A stretch of 64,000 bases of DNA, taken from Streptomyces sp. PH10-H1. Lineage in GTDB: Bacteria > Actinomycetota > Actinomycetes > Streptomycetales > Streptomycetaceae. The translations under genes were made by a program, and so were the position numbers. The notes beneath the pieces were generated by a model. That model did not search any database and was not told the origin of the DNA. It saw nothing but the letters and a program-made list of their open reading frames with translations. The stretch covers positions 124,001-188,000 of the forward strand of contig NZ_JASISZ010000001.1 of NCBI RefSeq assembly GCF_030063355.1. The letters run 5' to 3'. Positions 34,465 through 42,653 of this stretch are shown here, piece by piece; the stretch's first letter is position 1; every line of letters begins with the position of its first letter.

Positions 34465-35841
34465 CTACGCAGGTTCGGATACTGCCCGCCCGACCGTGGC
34501 CGGGAACGGAAGTACGGCGACTGTTACGTTGTCGTGGCCGCCGCCGTCGAGCGCCACCCCCACCAGGGTCTGCGCGCAGTGCAGCGGCCGGGAGCGGGCG
34601 TCGGCGGGTGTCACCGCCGCCAGTTCGGCCGCCGACTCGGCGTAGTTCCACAGACCGTCCGTGCATACGACCACTACACCCGTTCCCTCCGGCTGGAAGG
34701 AAGCGGTGTGCGGGTCGATTTCGACGGCGTCGGCGCCGAGCCAGCCGGTGATCGCGTGGGCGCGGTCGTCCGCGTACGCCTCGGCCTCCGACATCAGCCC
34801 CGCCGACACCATGCGGGCCGCCCAGGAGTCGTCCTCGGTGAGACGGGCGGACGGCAGTGCCCGGTCGTCCGGGACCCAGTAGGCGCGGCTGTCGCCGATC
34901 CAGCCGACGGTGAAGACCGGTCCTGCGGCGACGGCGCTCACACAGGTGCAGGCCGGCGCGTTGTGGTGCGGGCCCTGCTTGCCGCCGTCGTCCTCCTCGG
35001 CCAGCACGGCCACGGCGCGGGCCGCGGCCAGCAGGGCGTCGTGCATTGCCTGTTCGGGCGGACTGCCGTGCTCCAGCGCATCGAGCAGCGTCTCGCTGCC
35101 CACGGCGGCGGCGGCCGCCGAGGCGTCGTCCGGGCGGTACGCGGACGAGACGCCGTCGCACACCACCGCGATGACGGCCGGCGTGCCGTCCGGCAGCGAG
35201 GTGGCGGCCACGGCGAACGCGTCCTCGTTGCGGTGGTGCCGCAGACCGCGGTCGCTGACCGCGGCCACGCCTTCGAGTTCACGTTCCTGGTGGTCGCGCA
35301 GCCGCGGCTGCGCGTGCCCGCAGTGCTCGCAGTACCCGTCGGCGTCGACCCCGCCGACCCCGCACGCCACGCAGGTGCGCCCCTGCGGGGCCGGGCCGGT
35401 GAGCGGCTCCTCGCGGGGGTCGGAGATCTCGGCGCCGGGCGCGACCGGGGCGTCACCGGCGGCGGGCCGGCCCGCGCCCTGCCCGGGGCCCGCGGCCGGG
35501 TCCAGCGGCGGGGCGAGCGCGAAGGTGTCGCCGTACTCCCCGTAGCCGTGGGCGTGTTCGCGTTCGTGCTCGTGATCGTGCTCGGCGGAGGCGGCGGGAC
35601 CGCTCCCGTGCGCCGTGCCGGACGCCGCGGAGCCGTTGCCCAGGGGCCCCGGGCCTGCGCCATCGGGCAGACCGGTGCCGGGCGTGCCGCCGCCGGGCAG
35701 GCCGACGTCCGCGACGGGAAGCGGAGCGGTCACGTCCGCGCCGCATACGCCGCAGAACTTGTCGCCCTCCTCCAGCGGTTCCGCGCAGCTGGGGCAGCTG
35801 ATCGACTGTGCTGACTGGGCCGACTCGGGCAGTCCTTGCAT
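34465..35841 (-). CDS. PP2C-family Ser/Thr protein phosphatase with two zinc knuckles
   Basis: This 458-residue protein starts at ATG 35841, 4 bases after the kinase stop. It has two Cys4 knuckles: C16, C19, C30, C33 and C157, C160, C171, C174. Between them lies a low-complexity linker with a His/Glu cluster (AEHDHEHEREHAHGYGE, residues 86-102). The PP2C catalytic domain runs from about 190 to the end, with metal-binding motifs RHHRNEDA, VVCDG (D229), IGDSRAYW, TDGLWN and GGHDNVTV. It should remove phosphate placed by the adjacent PknG-like kinase. Adjacency and shared zinc knuckles suggest both act in one assembly. Confidence 0.9.
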   Translation of the reverse strand: MQGLPESAQSAQSISCPSCAEPLEEGDKFCGVCGADVTAPLPVADVGLPGGGTPGTGLPDGAGPGPLGNGSAASGTAHGSGPAASAEHDHEHEREHAHGYGEYGDTFALAPPLDPAAGPGQGAGRPAAGDAPVAPGAEISDPREEPLTGPAPQGRTCVACGVGGVDADGYCEHCGHAQPRLRDHQERELEGVAAVSDRGLRHHRNEDAFAVAATSLPDGTPAVIAVVCDGVSSAYRPDDASAAAAAVGSETLLDALEHGSPPEQAMHDALLAAARAVAVLAEEDDGGKQGPHHNAPACTCVSAVAAGPVFTVGWIGDSRAYWVPDDRALPSARLTEDDSWAARMVSAGLMSEAEAYADDRAHAITGWLGADAVEIDPHTASFQPEGTGVVVVCTDGLWNYAESAAELAAVTPADARSRPLHCAQTLVGVALDGGGHDNVTVAVLPFPATVGRAVSEPA

Positions 35842-35845
35842 TCGG

Positions 35846-38497
35846 TTACACCCACGTCCGGGGGCGGAAACGGTTGGCCCGCTCCACCAGTTCGATCCTT
35901 GTGCGGTCCTTCTGGGCCAGCCGGGCCAGGACCCGGTACGAGCGCTCCAGGCCGAAGCGCAGCCCGCGTTCGTCCAGGACGCTGCCCAGCAGTTGCGGGC
36001 GGGCGCCGGCGGCGGGCGGCGCGCCGCGCTCGCCCGCCAGCACCCAGTCGAGCGCGCTGCCGAGGACTTCGGTGGACAGCTGCTCGCGCCGGTCGGCGTC
36101 CAGGCCCTGCTGCTGCAGTTGCTCGACCTGGCGGCCCGCGGCCCGCAGATCGTCCAGCAGCGGTTCGTGCGGGGAGCGCTCGCGCAGCCGGGCCCGGATC
36201 GCCGCGACCCTCGCCGCCGTGAAGTGGATGGACGCCTCGGGCACCGACTCCAGGGCCTGTACGGCGCCGGCCCGGTCGCCCGCCGCGAGCCGCACCCGGG
36301 CGAGGCCGAAGGCGGCGCTGACGTAACTGTGGTCGGTCGTCCACACCAGGCGGTAGTACTCCGCCGCGTTGTCCAGCTGGCCGAGCACCTCGGCGCAGAT
36401 GCCGAGGGCGAGCTTCGGCGCGGATTCGCCGGGGAAGGCGTCGTAGACCGCGTCGAAGGACAGTGCGGCCGTCTCGTGGTCGCCGGTCGCCAGTGCGGTG
36501 AGGCCGCGGTGCCAGACGACGCGCCAGTCCTCCAGGTCGTCGTCCGCCAGACCCCGCAGCACGAGCAGCGCGGACGCGCCGTCGTTGAGTTCGAGCCGGG
36601 CCCGCAGATCACGCAGCCGCTTCTCGACCGATTCGACGGGCGCGGACTGCAGCGCGGCGATCAGCTCGGCGGGCGCCGCGGACGAGAGACCGGCCAGGAA
36701 ACCGGCGTTGGGGTCGCCCGGGTCCACATGCGGGACGGGCAGCGCCAGCACGGCCGCGGGCGTGTCGAGCCGGGCGACCGAGGGGAAGCCGGAACCGGTA
36801 CCGGGCGCGGTGCCCGGCGGGACCGCCGGGAGCAGGGGCACCGCGCCGACGACGGTCGTGCTGTACGAGGGCGGGGCGCCGGCCGGTGCGGGCGCGCCGG
36901 GGCCGGCCGGCGGTCCCGGCCGGCCGGCGGGCTGCGACGGGATGAACGCCGGCGGAGCGCCGTTCGCGCCGTTGACCCCGCCCGCGCCCAGGGCCGGGGA
37001 GAGGGCCGCGCCCTTGCGGCGGCGGTCCGCGCCGAGCCGGGAGGAGTCGCCGGGCAGCGCGTGCACCAGCTCCGTGTCCACCACCCGGATCTCCGGGCCG
37101 AAGAGAGTGGACAGCGCGGGCCGCGGCTTGCCGGTCTCCAGCGCCACGACCTCGCGCAGCACGCCCAGCAGCTGGTCCGCCATCTCCTCGGCGGACGCGA
37201 ACCGCTTGTCGGGATCCGGGTCGGTGGCCCGCACCAGCAGCCGGTAGAAGGACTCGTAGCGGGAGAAGACGTCGATGTTGTCCGGGTCGGGCAGGCTGTC
37301 CGCGAAGACGTTGGTGTAGCCCTGGAAGTCGAAGGTCAGCACGGCCAGCGTGCGTGCCACCGTGTACAGGTCGGAGGCGACGGACGGGCCCAGCTCGGCG
37401 ACCTCCGGGGCCTGGTAGCCCACCGTGCCGTAGATCGCGCTGTCGACGTCGTCCATCCGGCGGACCGCGCCCATGTCGATGAGTTCCAGGCGGTCTTCCT
37501 GCTGGATGGCGTTGTCGACCTTGAAGTCGCAGTACAGCAGGTTGCGGCTGTGCAGATAGCCGAGCGCGTCCAGCGCCTCGATGGCGTACGCGATGGCCGT
37601 GGCCACCGGCAGCGGCTCGCGCTTGCCGTCGGTACCGCGCCGCTCGTTGGCGATCTCCTTGAGCGACTTGCCGCCGACGTAGGCCATCACGATGTAGCCG
37701 TCGAGGGTGCCGGTGCGCTGGTCCAGGTGCTCGACGAAGTTGTAGATGCGGACGATGTTCGGGTGCTCGATCTCGGCGAGGAACCGCCGCTCGGAGACGG
37801 CCGCGGCCAGCGCGTCCTCGTCGCCGGTGTCCAGCAGGCCCTTGAGCACCACCCAGCGGTCGGAGACCGCGCGGTCCAGCGCGAGGTAGATCCAGCCGAG
37901 CCCGCCGTGCGCCAGGCAGCCCACGACCTCGTACTGGCCGTGCACGACATCGCCGGCCCGCAGCTTCGGCGAGAAGGAGTACGGGTGCCCGCACTTGGTG
38001 CAGAAGCCCTCGGTGCGGCCGGGCTTGTCACCGCGGCTGCGGCCCACCGGCGCACCGCAGTCGCCCTTGCTGCAGTACCGCTTGCGCTCGGGGACCTGCG
38101 GGTTGTCCAGTACGCCGGCGGCCGGATCGGGGCGCGGGATGGGCGGTACGGTCACCAGTCCGGCGCCGAGCTTGCCGCGGGTGGGACCGCTGCCGGTACC
38201 GCGCGAGCTGCGCACCGACACCGAACGGCCGGTGCTGGTGCCGCTCAGGGAGCGCGACAACCGCCCGGACACCGAGCGGCGCGAGGACCGCGAGGACGAT
38301 TTGGACGAACGGGAGGAACGCTCGGACGCCGCCCGGCCCGATTCGGGGCCGCCGACCGCGCCGCCCGCCGCCGACCGCGCCGAGCCGCTCGCCGCGGCGA
38401 CGGGCACGGGCGCCAGCCCGCACGTGTCGCAGTACAGCTCGCCGCCGCCCATGTCCTCCAGAGCCCCGCCGCAGCCGGGCCGTTGGCACTTGCTCAC
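35846..38497 (-). CDS. pknG: PknG-like Ser/Thr protein kinase
   Basis: This 883-residue soluble kinase resembles mycobacterial PknG. The N-terminus has a Cys4 knuckle (C4, C9, C23, C26), a Ser/Arg-rich linker (56-105) and a second knuckle (C142, C147, C166, C169) in place of PknG's rubredoxin module. The kinase domain (about 185-450) has Lys219, catalytic D324 in CDFKVDN and D341 in DMGAV, the PknG form of DFG. A Pro/Ala-rich linker and a TPR-like helical region (about 620-880) follow. In mycobacteria PknG senses amino-acid supply through GlnH and GlnX and phosphorylates GarA. The same partners lie upstream here. The Ser/Arg linker is a likely autophosphorylation site. GTG 38497 follows GGGGGA. 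Confidence 0.88.
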   Translation of the reverse strand: MSKCQRPGCGGALEDMGGGELYCDTCGLAPVPVAAASGSARSAAGGAVGGPESGRAASERSSRSSKSSSRSSRRSVSGRLSRSLSGTSTGRSVSVRSSRGTGSGPTRGKLGAGLVTVPPIPRPDPAAGVLDNPQVPERKRYCSKGDCGAPVGRSRGDKPGRTEGFCTKCGHPYSFSPKLRAGDVVHGQYEVVGCLAHGGLGWIYLALDRAVSDRWVVLKGLLDTGDEDALAAAVSERRFLAEIEHPNIVRIYNFVEHLDQRTGTLDGYIVMAYVGGKSLKEIANERRGTDGKREPLPVATAIAYAIEALDALGYLHSRNLLYCDFKVDNAIQQEDRLELIDMGAVRRMDDVDSAIYGTVGYQAPEVAELGPSVASDLYTVARTLAVLTFDFQGYTNVFADSLPDPDNIDVFSRYESFYRLLVRATDPDPDKRFASAEEMADQLLGVLREVVALETGKPRPALSTLFGPEIRVVDTELVHALPGDSSRLGADRRRKGAALSPALGAGGVNGANGAPPAFIPSQPAGRPGPPAGPGAPAPAGAPPSYSTTVVGAVPLLPAVPPGTAPGTGSGFPSVARLDTPAAVLALPVPHVDPGDPNAGFLAGLSSAAPAELIAALQSAPVESVEKRLRDLRARLELNDGASALLVLRGLADDDLEDWRVVWHRGLTALATGDHETAALSFDAVYDAFPGESAPKLALGICAEVLGQLDNAAEYYRLVWTTDHSYVSAAFGLARVRLAAGDRAGAVQALESVPEASIHFTAARVAAIRARLRERSPHEPLLDDLRAAGRQVEQLQQQGLDADRREQLSTEVLGSALDWVLAGERGAPPAAGARPQLLGSVLDERGLRFGLERSYRVLARLAQKDRTRIELVERANRFRPRTWV

Positions 38498-38609
38498 GGT
38501 GTCCCCCTTTGCTCACTCGTGCGGCCGCCCGGCGACCGTCCGGCCCTCTTCAGTAGTCCCGCCGTCGGTGCTTCGGACACCGGTGCTTCAGACCTCGGTG
38601 CTTCGGACA

Positions 38610-39902
38610 TCAGTGGTCCCGCCGATCGGCGGGCTGGGACTGCCTCGGCCCCAGTATCTCGGCCACCGCCTGCTGGTAGCGCAGTACCGTCGACTCCGCG
38701 GCCCGCAGATCGCACGGCGCGCTCCAGAGCATCCGGCGGGCCTGGTCGTACCGTTCGATCAGCAGCGGGTCCTCCGCCATGCCGTGCCGCGCCACCTTCG
38801 CACGGTAGGCGTCCAGCCGGCCGCGCAGCTCGGCGCGGACCGCGAGCGGCGCGGTCACCGCCGTCAACGAGTCCCGGGCCCGCAGCAACTCGTCGTCCGC
38901 GTGCTGCTCCAAGCCGTCCAGCAGCGGGGACAGCCGGTGCCACTGCCCGGTCCTCCGGTAGTCGTCGGCCGCCGCGAGCCGCTCGTGCAGCGCGGCCGAA
39001 GGGCCGCTGACCGCCGGGACCTCCGAGGCGGCTATCTTCGCCAGCACCTCGACGCGCGCGCTGCGCGCCTCGGTGAGCGTGCGGTCCGCGCGGGACAGCA
39101 CATCCCGCAGGTGGAGCAGCCGCTGGTCGGCGTCGTCCCGCACATGCAGTACGGCGTCGATCTCGCGGCGCAGCTCCTCCAGCCGGCGGCCCGCCTGCTC
39201 GTAGCGCGCGGTGTCCGGACGGCTCGGCTTCGGCTGCTCCAGCCAGAACGCCAGTGGGTCGCACACCACTTGGGCACGCAGCGCGCCCAGGTCGGTGATG
39301 AGCCGCTCCAGGTCGTCCCCCGAGGGATGGGCGCCGGGGCGCACCCCCACCGAGTGGGCCAGCGAGCGGACCCGCTGCACATCGGCGGCGAGCAGATCGA
39401 TCCGGGCGGGCAGCGCGGACCATACGGAGTCGGCGGACGAGACCATCTCCATGGCCTGGTCGTACCAGCCGTTCATCCGGTCCAGCAGCTGCTCCAGGCT
39501 GAACCGTTCGGTGAGCCGGGCGGGTCCTGTCAGGCTGCGGGAGGCGTCCGGGACCGCGCCGCCGGCCACCGACACACCGGAGCCGCGCAGCAGTTCGGTG
39601 AGCGCGGTCAGCTCGGTCTGGGTGGGCCAGCGGCGGCGGCCGCGCAGTTCACGGGCGGCGTCCAGGGTAGCGGTGTACGCCTCGAAGTGCGCCCACAGCA
39701 GGGAGATCGCCGAATCCGTCTCGGCCCAGCGCTCCTTGGTGATGCCGGTCAGCTCGGCGCCTTCGAGCAGCCTGCGGCCGGAGTGGTCCTGGAGCGCGAG
39801 CAGCGAGGACTCGATCGCCTCGTGCTCGGCGCTGAGCCGCGCCAGAGCTCGGTCGACCTCCTCCCGGCCCATCACCGGCCCGGATGGTGCCCCCTCCGCC
39901 AT
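38610..39902 (-). CDS. Uncharacterised helical protein of the GlnH-PknG operon
   Basis: This 430-residue protein starts at ATG 39902, 5 bases after GAAGG; longer frames have no ribosome site. I recognise no domain. It is predicted almost wholly helical, with heptad-like stretches near residues 15-45, 230-290 and 330-400 (for example RRLEELRREIDAVL). It has no signal peptide or membrane helix. It lies exactly between the periplasmic-type binding protein and the kinase. A role as scaffold or adaptor linking the membrane sensor to PknG is possible, but this is inference from position only. Confidence 0.8.
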   Translation of the reverse strand: MAEGAPSGPVMGREEVDRALARLSAEHEAIESSLLALQDHSGRRLLEGAELTGITKERWAETDSAISLLWAHFEAYTATLDAARELRGRRRWPTQTELTALTELLRGSGVSVAGGAVPDASRSLTGPARLTERFSLEQLLDRMNGWYDQAMEMVSSADSVWSALPARIDLLAADVQRVRSLAHSVGVRPGAHPSGDDLERLITDLGALRAQVVCDPLAFWLEQPKPSRPDTARYEQAGRRLEELRREIDAVLHVRDDADQRLLHLRDVLSRADRTLTEARSARVEVLAKIAASEVPAVSGPSAALHERLAAADDYRRTGQWHRLSPLLDGLEQHADDELLRARDSLTAVTAPLAVRAELRGRLDAYRAKVARHGMAEDPLLIERYDQARRMLWSAPCDLRAAESTVLRYQQAVAEILGPRQSQPADRRDH

Positions 39903-39970
39903 CAAACCTTCTTTCCCGTAACCGGCACGTCGTGTGCGGAGATCAGTCCTGGTGGACCAGGCCTGATGGA

Positions 39971-40966
39971 TCAGTTCTTGTAGAGCGGAGCGGGCGGTCC
40001 GGTCACATCCGGCAGCTTGGCGGCCAGCCAGTGCCGGAACGACTGCATCCACGGGCTGTTGGCGCCGCCGCTGCGGTAATTCTCCAGCACCTTGTTGACC
40101 CGGGCCACCAGATCGGTGTCCGCGAGATTCATGGCGACGCCGTACGGCTCGGTCGTCACCCGTTCCCCGACCAGGTGGACCGAGGGGTCCTGCGCGGCCT
40201 GGCCGGCCGCCAGTGCGTTGTCCGTGAACACCGCGTCGACCAGGTTCAGCTGCAGCCGGACGAGGCAGTCCAGCTGGTTGGGCACCAGTACGACCTTGGC
40301 GCCCTGCGAGCTCTCCTTGAGCTTGGCCTCACCGGTGGAGCCCTTCGCCGTGCAGACCGTCCTGCCCTGGAGGGTGGTGTTGAAGCCGGTGACGGACGTG
40401 CCCTCGATGGGGACGAGGAGCTGCTGCCCGGCCTCGAAATAGGCGGTGGAGAACGCCACGTCCTTCAGCCGCGAGCAGTTGATGGTCATGGTGCGCACCA
40501 CCATGTCCACCTTCCCCGCCTTGATCATCGGGATGCGCTGGTCGGTCGGCACCGTCAGGAACTGGACCTTGTCCGGGTCGCCGAGGATGTCCTTGGCTAT
40601 CGCCCGCACCAGGTCGATGTCGAAGCCCACGATCGAGCCGGTGGCCGGATCGCGGAAGCCCCACAGATAGCTGTTCTGGTCCACGCCGACGATGAGCTTG
40701 CCGTGTTCCTTGATCCGCTGCACGGCCGCGCCGTCCACGGACGACGGCCGCTGGCCGCTCGCCTCCGGATGGTCGCAGTTGTCCTCCGTGGAGGCGTACT
40801 TCGCGGTGACGGCGCCCGGTGCGTACGCCCGCCCGTCCGCCGTCGTGCCGCCGTCGCGCAGCGGGAGGGCCACGGCGCTGACGACCAGCGCGCAGGCCGC
40901 CGCCATCCCGGCGACCCCGCCCCAGCCGCGCCAGCCGCCCCGCGTCCACCGCGTGTCCTCGCTCAT
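39971..40966 (-). CDS. glnH: GlnH-like amino-acid-binding protein
   Basis: This 331-residue family-3 solute-binding protein starts at ATG 40966 behind GGAGGG. An N-terminal hydrophobic anchor (about 14-34) lacks a clear lipobox Cys, so it may stay as a membrane tether. The bilobed domain carries KLIVGVDQNSYLWGFRDP, GFDIDLVRAIAKDILG and TVCTAKGSTGEAKL, typical of glutamate/glutamine/aspartate binders. No amino-acid permease genes accompany it, as in the mycobacterial glnX-glnH-pknG locus. It therefore most likely senses rather than transports, passing the signal to the four-helix protein encoded just upstream. Confidence 0.85.
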   Translation of the reverse strand: MSEDTRWTRGGWRGWGGVAGMAAACALVVSAVALPLRDGGTTADGRAYAPGAVTAKYASTEDNCDHPEASGQRPSSVDGAAVQRIKEHGKLIVGVDQNSYLWGFRDPATGSIVGFDIDLVRAIAKDILGDPDKVQFLTVPTDQRIPMIKAGKVDMVVRTMTINCSRLKDVAFSTAYFEAGQQLLVPIEGTSVTGFNTTLQGRTVCTAKGSTGEAKLKESSQGAKVVLVPNQLDCLVRLQLNLVDAVFTDNALAAGQAAQDPSVHLVGERVTTEPYGVAMNLADTDLVARVNKVLENYRSGGANSPWMQSFRHWLAAKLPDVTGPPAPLYKN

Positions 40967-41004
40967 CGTCCGCTTCCCTCCACCGGCCTGGCCGGTCACG
41001 CCGG

Positions 41005-42468
41005 TCACCGGTACTCCGACAGCCGGCGGCCGATGCCGAGCGCGGCACCCGCCGCGGCCAGCACGGCCAGCAGCGCGGCACCCGCAGACAGCGCGGTCAG
41101 TGCCCCCCGGCCGTCGTTCGCGGCCTTGGTGAATTCCTGCTGTTCATGGTCGACGGCCTTGCGCAGGCTGGCGTCCACCACGTCGAAGCACTGGCCGGTG
41201 GTCGCGGTGACCACCTCGCCCCGTTGGTTCTTGCCGCCGATCACCTGGGCGACGGCGTCCACGTAGTTGCCGGTGTTGTCGCTGGCGCGGGCGGTGGTGT
41301 GGCGGCCCCGCCAGGCCTGTACGCCCTTGATCGCGTCATTGACCGGGCTGCGGCCCGCCTCGTTGTCCGCGAGGGCCAGGGCCTGGGCCATCTCGCCACC
41401 CACGCCCTTCGGGTCCGTGCCGGCCAGCGTCGTCATCCCGCCCTGGAAGTTGGTCTCGTAGGTCGCGCCGGAGCCGCGGGCGACCAGCGTCAGGTTCTCG
41501 TCGCCCCGGGCCTGCAGGACGCCGATCCGGGCGTTGTTGAGCACCTGCATGGACCTCGCGCCGTGGTTGTACGAGGTGTCGAGCTGGGAGGCGGCCACGC
41601 TGTGGCCGACCACCGCCCACAGCAGCACGACCACGGAGGCCGCGCTGGCCGCCAGCATTCCCTGGTTGAACACCCGGTTGGTGCGCCGGTACGAGCGCCG
41701 CTGGGCCCACAACAGGGCGCCGAGGGCGATCACACCGAGCGTCCAGGCGGCCCACGGAAGCGCCTTGGCCGAGCCGTAGTCCTTGCCGAGCCGGGCCGTC
41801 TCGGCCTGGTACAGCTTGTCGGCGGTGTCGAGGAGGCCGCCGTTCTGACGCATCAGCTCGTTGGCGTACCGCAGGTGGGCGCCGCCGACGGGGAAGCCCT
41901 GGCGGTTGTTGTCGCCGGCCCTCGCCACCTCGTCGGTGTAGTTCTTGAGCTGCTGGTTGAGCAGCGAGATCTGCTGGAGGGTGTCCGCGGACCCCTGGGC
42001 GTTCCCCGCCGCCTCGGCGATGAGCTTCGACGCCGTCCGCAGGTCGGTGTCGTACCGCTCCGTGACCGCCTTCGGCTGCTGACCGCCCATGAGGAAGCCG
42101 CCGGACGCGGTGGTGTCCGCGTCCGCCAGTGACCGGTAGATCTCGGCGGCCTTGGCGCTCAACGGCGCGCTGTGGTTGACCACATCGCCCGCCGCCGACG
42201 CCCGGTCGGTGATCTGCCACGCCGTCACCGCGCCGAACGCCACGACCAGCACGGCCAGTACCGCACCGATGATCCGCAGCCGTCCGGGCTCGGTCGTCGC
42301 CGCGGCGCGCAGCCGGTCCGTCCCCTCGCTCCACGCCCGGCGCGGGCGTGGCGGCGGAGGCGGCGGCATGACGGGCGGCCCCGCGGGCGGCTGGGGGACA
42401 CGCTGCGCGGGCGGGGCGCCATAGCCCTGCCCAGCCGGGACTCCACTCCCCGTCGGCGTTTGTGTCAC
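41005..42468 (-). CDS. glnX: GlnX-like four-helix membrane sensor
   Basis: This 487-residue protein starts at GTG 42468 behind GGGGGAGGG. A Pro-rich cytosolic N-terminus (10-45) precedes TM1 (about 66-85). An external helical loop of about 150 residues, TM2 and TM3 (about 243-300), a second external loop and TM4 near the C-terminus (ending GIGRRLSEYR) follow. Two external helical loops framed by four membrane helices match mycobacterial GlnX, which binds GlnH and controls PknG. There is no kinase or enzymatic domain, so output must pass through partners. It is first in the operon, with its own promoter. Confidence 0.83.
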   Translation of the reverse strand: MTQTPTGSGVPAGQGYGAPPAQRVPQPPAGPPVMPPPPPPRPRRAWSEGTDRLRAAATTEPGRLRIIGAVLAVLVVAFGAVTAWQITDRASAAGDVVNHSAPLSAKAAEIYRSLADADTTASGGFLMGGQQPKAVTERYDTDLRTASKLIAEAAGNAQGSADTLQQISLLNQQLKNYTDEVARAGDNNRQGFPVGGAHLRYANELMRQNGGLLDTADKLYQAETARLGKDYGSAKALPWAAWTLGVIALGALLWAQRRSYRRTNRVFNQGMLAASAASVVVLLWAVVGHSVAASQLDTSYNHGARSMQVLNNARIGVLQARGDENLTLVARGSGATYETNFQGGMTTLAGTDPKGVGGEMAQALALADNEAGRSPVNDAIKGVQAWRGRHTTARASDNTGNYVDAVAQVIGGKNQRGEVVTATTGQCFDVVDASLRKAVDHEQQEFTKAANDGRGALTALSAGAALLAVLAAAGAALGIGRRLSEYR

Positions 42469-42547
42469 AGACCCTCCCCCGGAACGACTCCCGCGCGCAC
42501 GGCAGTCAAGCTCTTGGCCAGCAGTATGGCCGTAGGCAGTGACATCC

Positions 42548-42576
42548 ACCTAGAGATTGCGTGGATCTTGTGCCAA
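42548..42576 (-). promoter_or_regulatory. Predicted promoter of the glnX-FHA operon
   Basis: On the minus strand TTGGCA (42576-42571) and CTAGGT (42553-42548) are 17 bases apart. Transcription would begin near 42541, giving a leader of about 70 bases before glnX. Confidence 0.4.
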
Positions 42577-42628
42577 CTGCCCGCTATGCGGCCCTGTCGC
42601 GCAAACTTCTCCCGTATCCCATCACGCT

Positions 42629-42651
42629 CCCGGTACCGGTGCGGTTCCGGG
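42629..42651 (-). terminator. Hairpin after csnK
   Basis: CCCGGTACCG (42629-42638) pairs with CGGTTCCGGG (42642-42651), with one mismatch and loop GTG, three bases beyond the csnK stop. No T run follows, so termination may be partial. Confidence 0.5.
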
Positions 42652-42653
42652 AA

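Noticed and set aside
34465..36612. A 715-codon frame that would fuse extra N-terminal sequence to the PP2C protein
   Set aside because: The first 257 codons lie within the kinase gene in another frame and translate to low complexity; the natural start is ATG 35841 just after the kinase stop.
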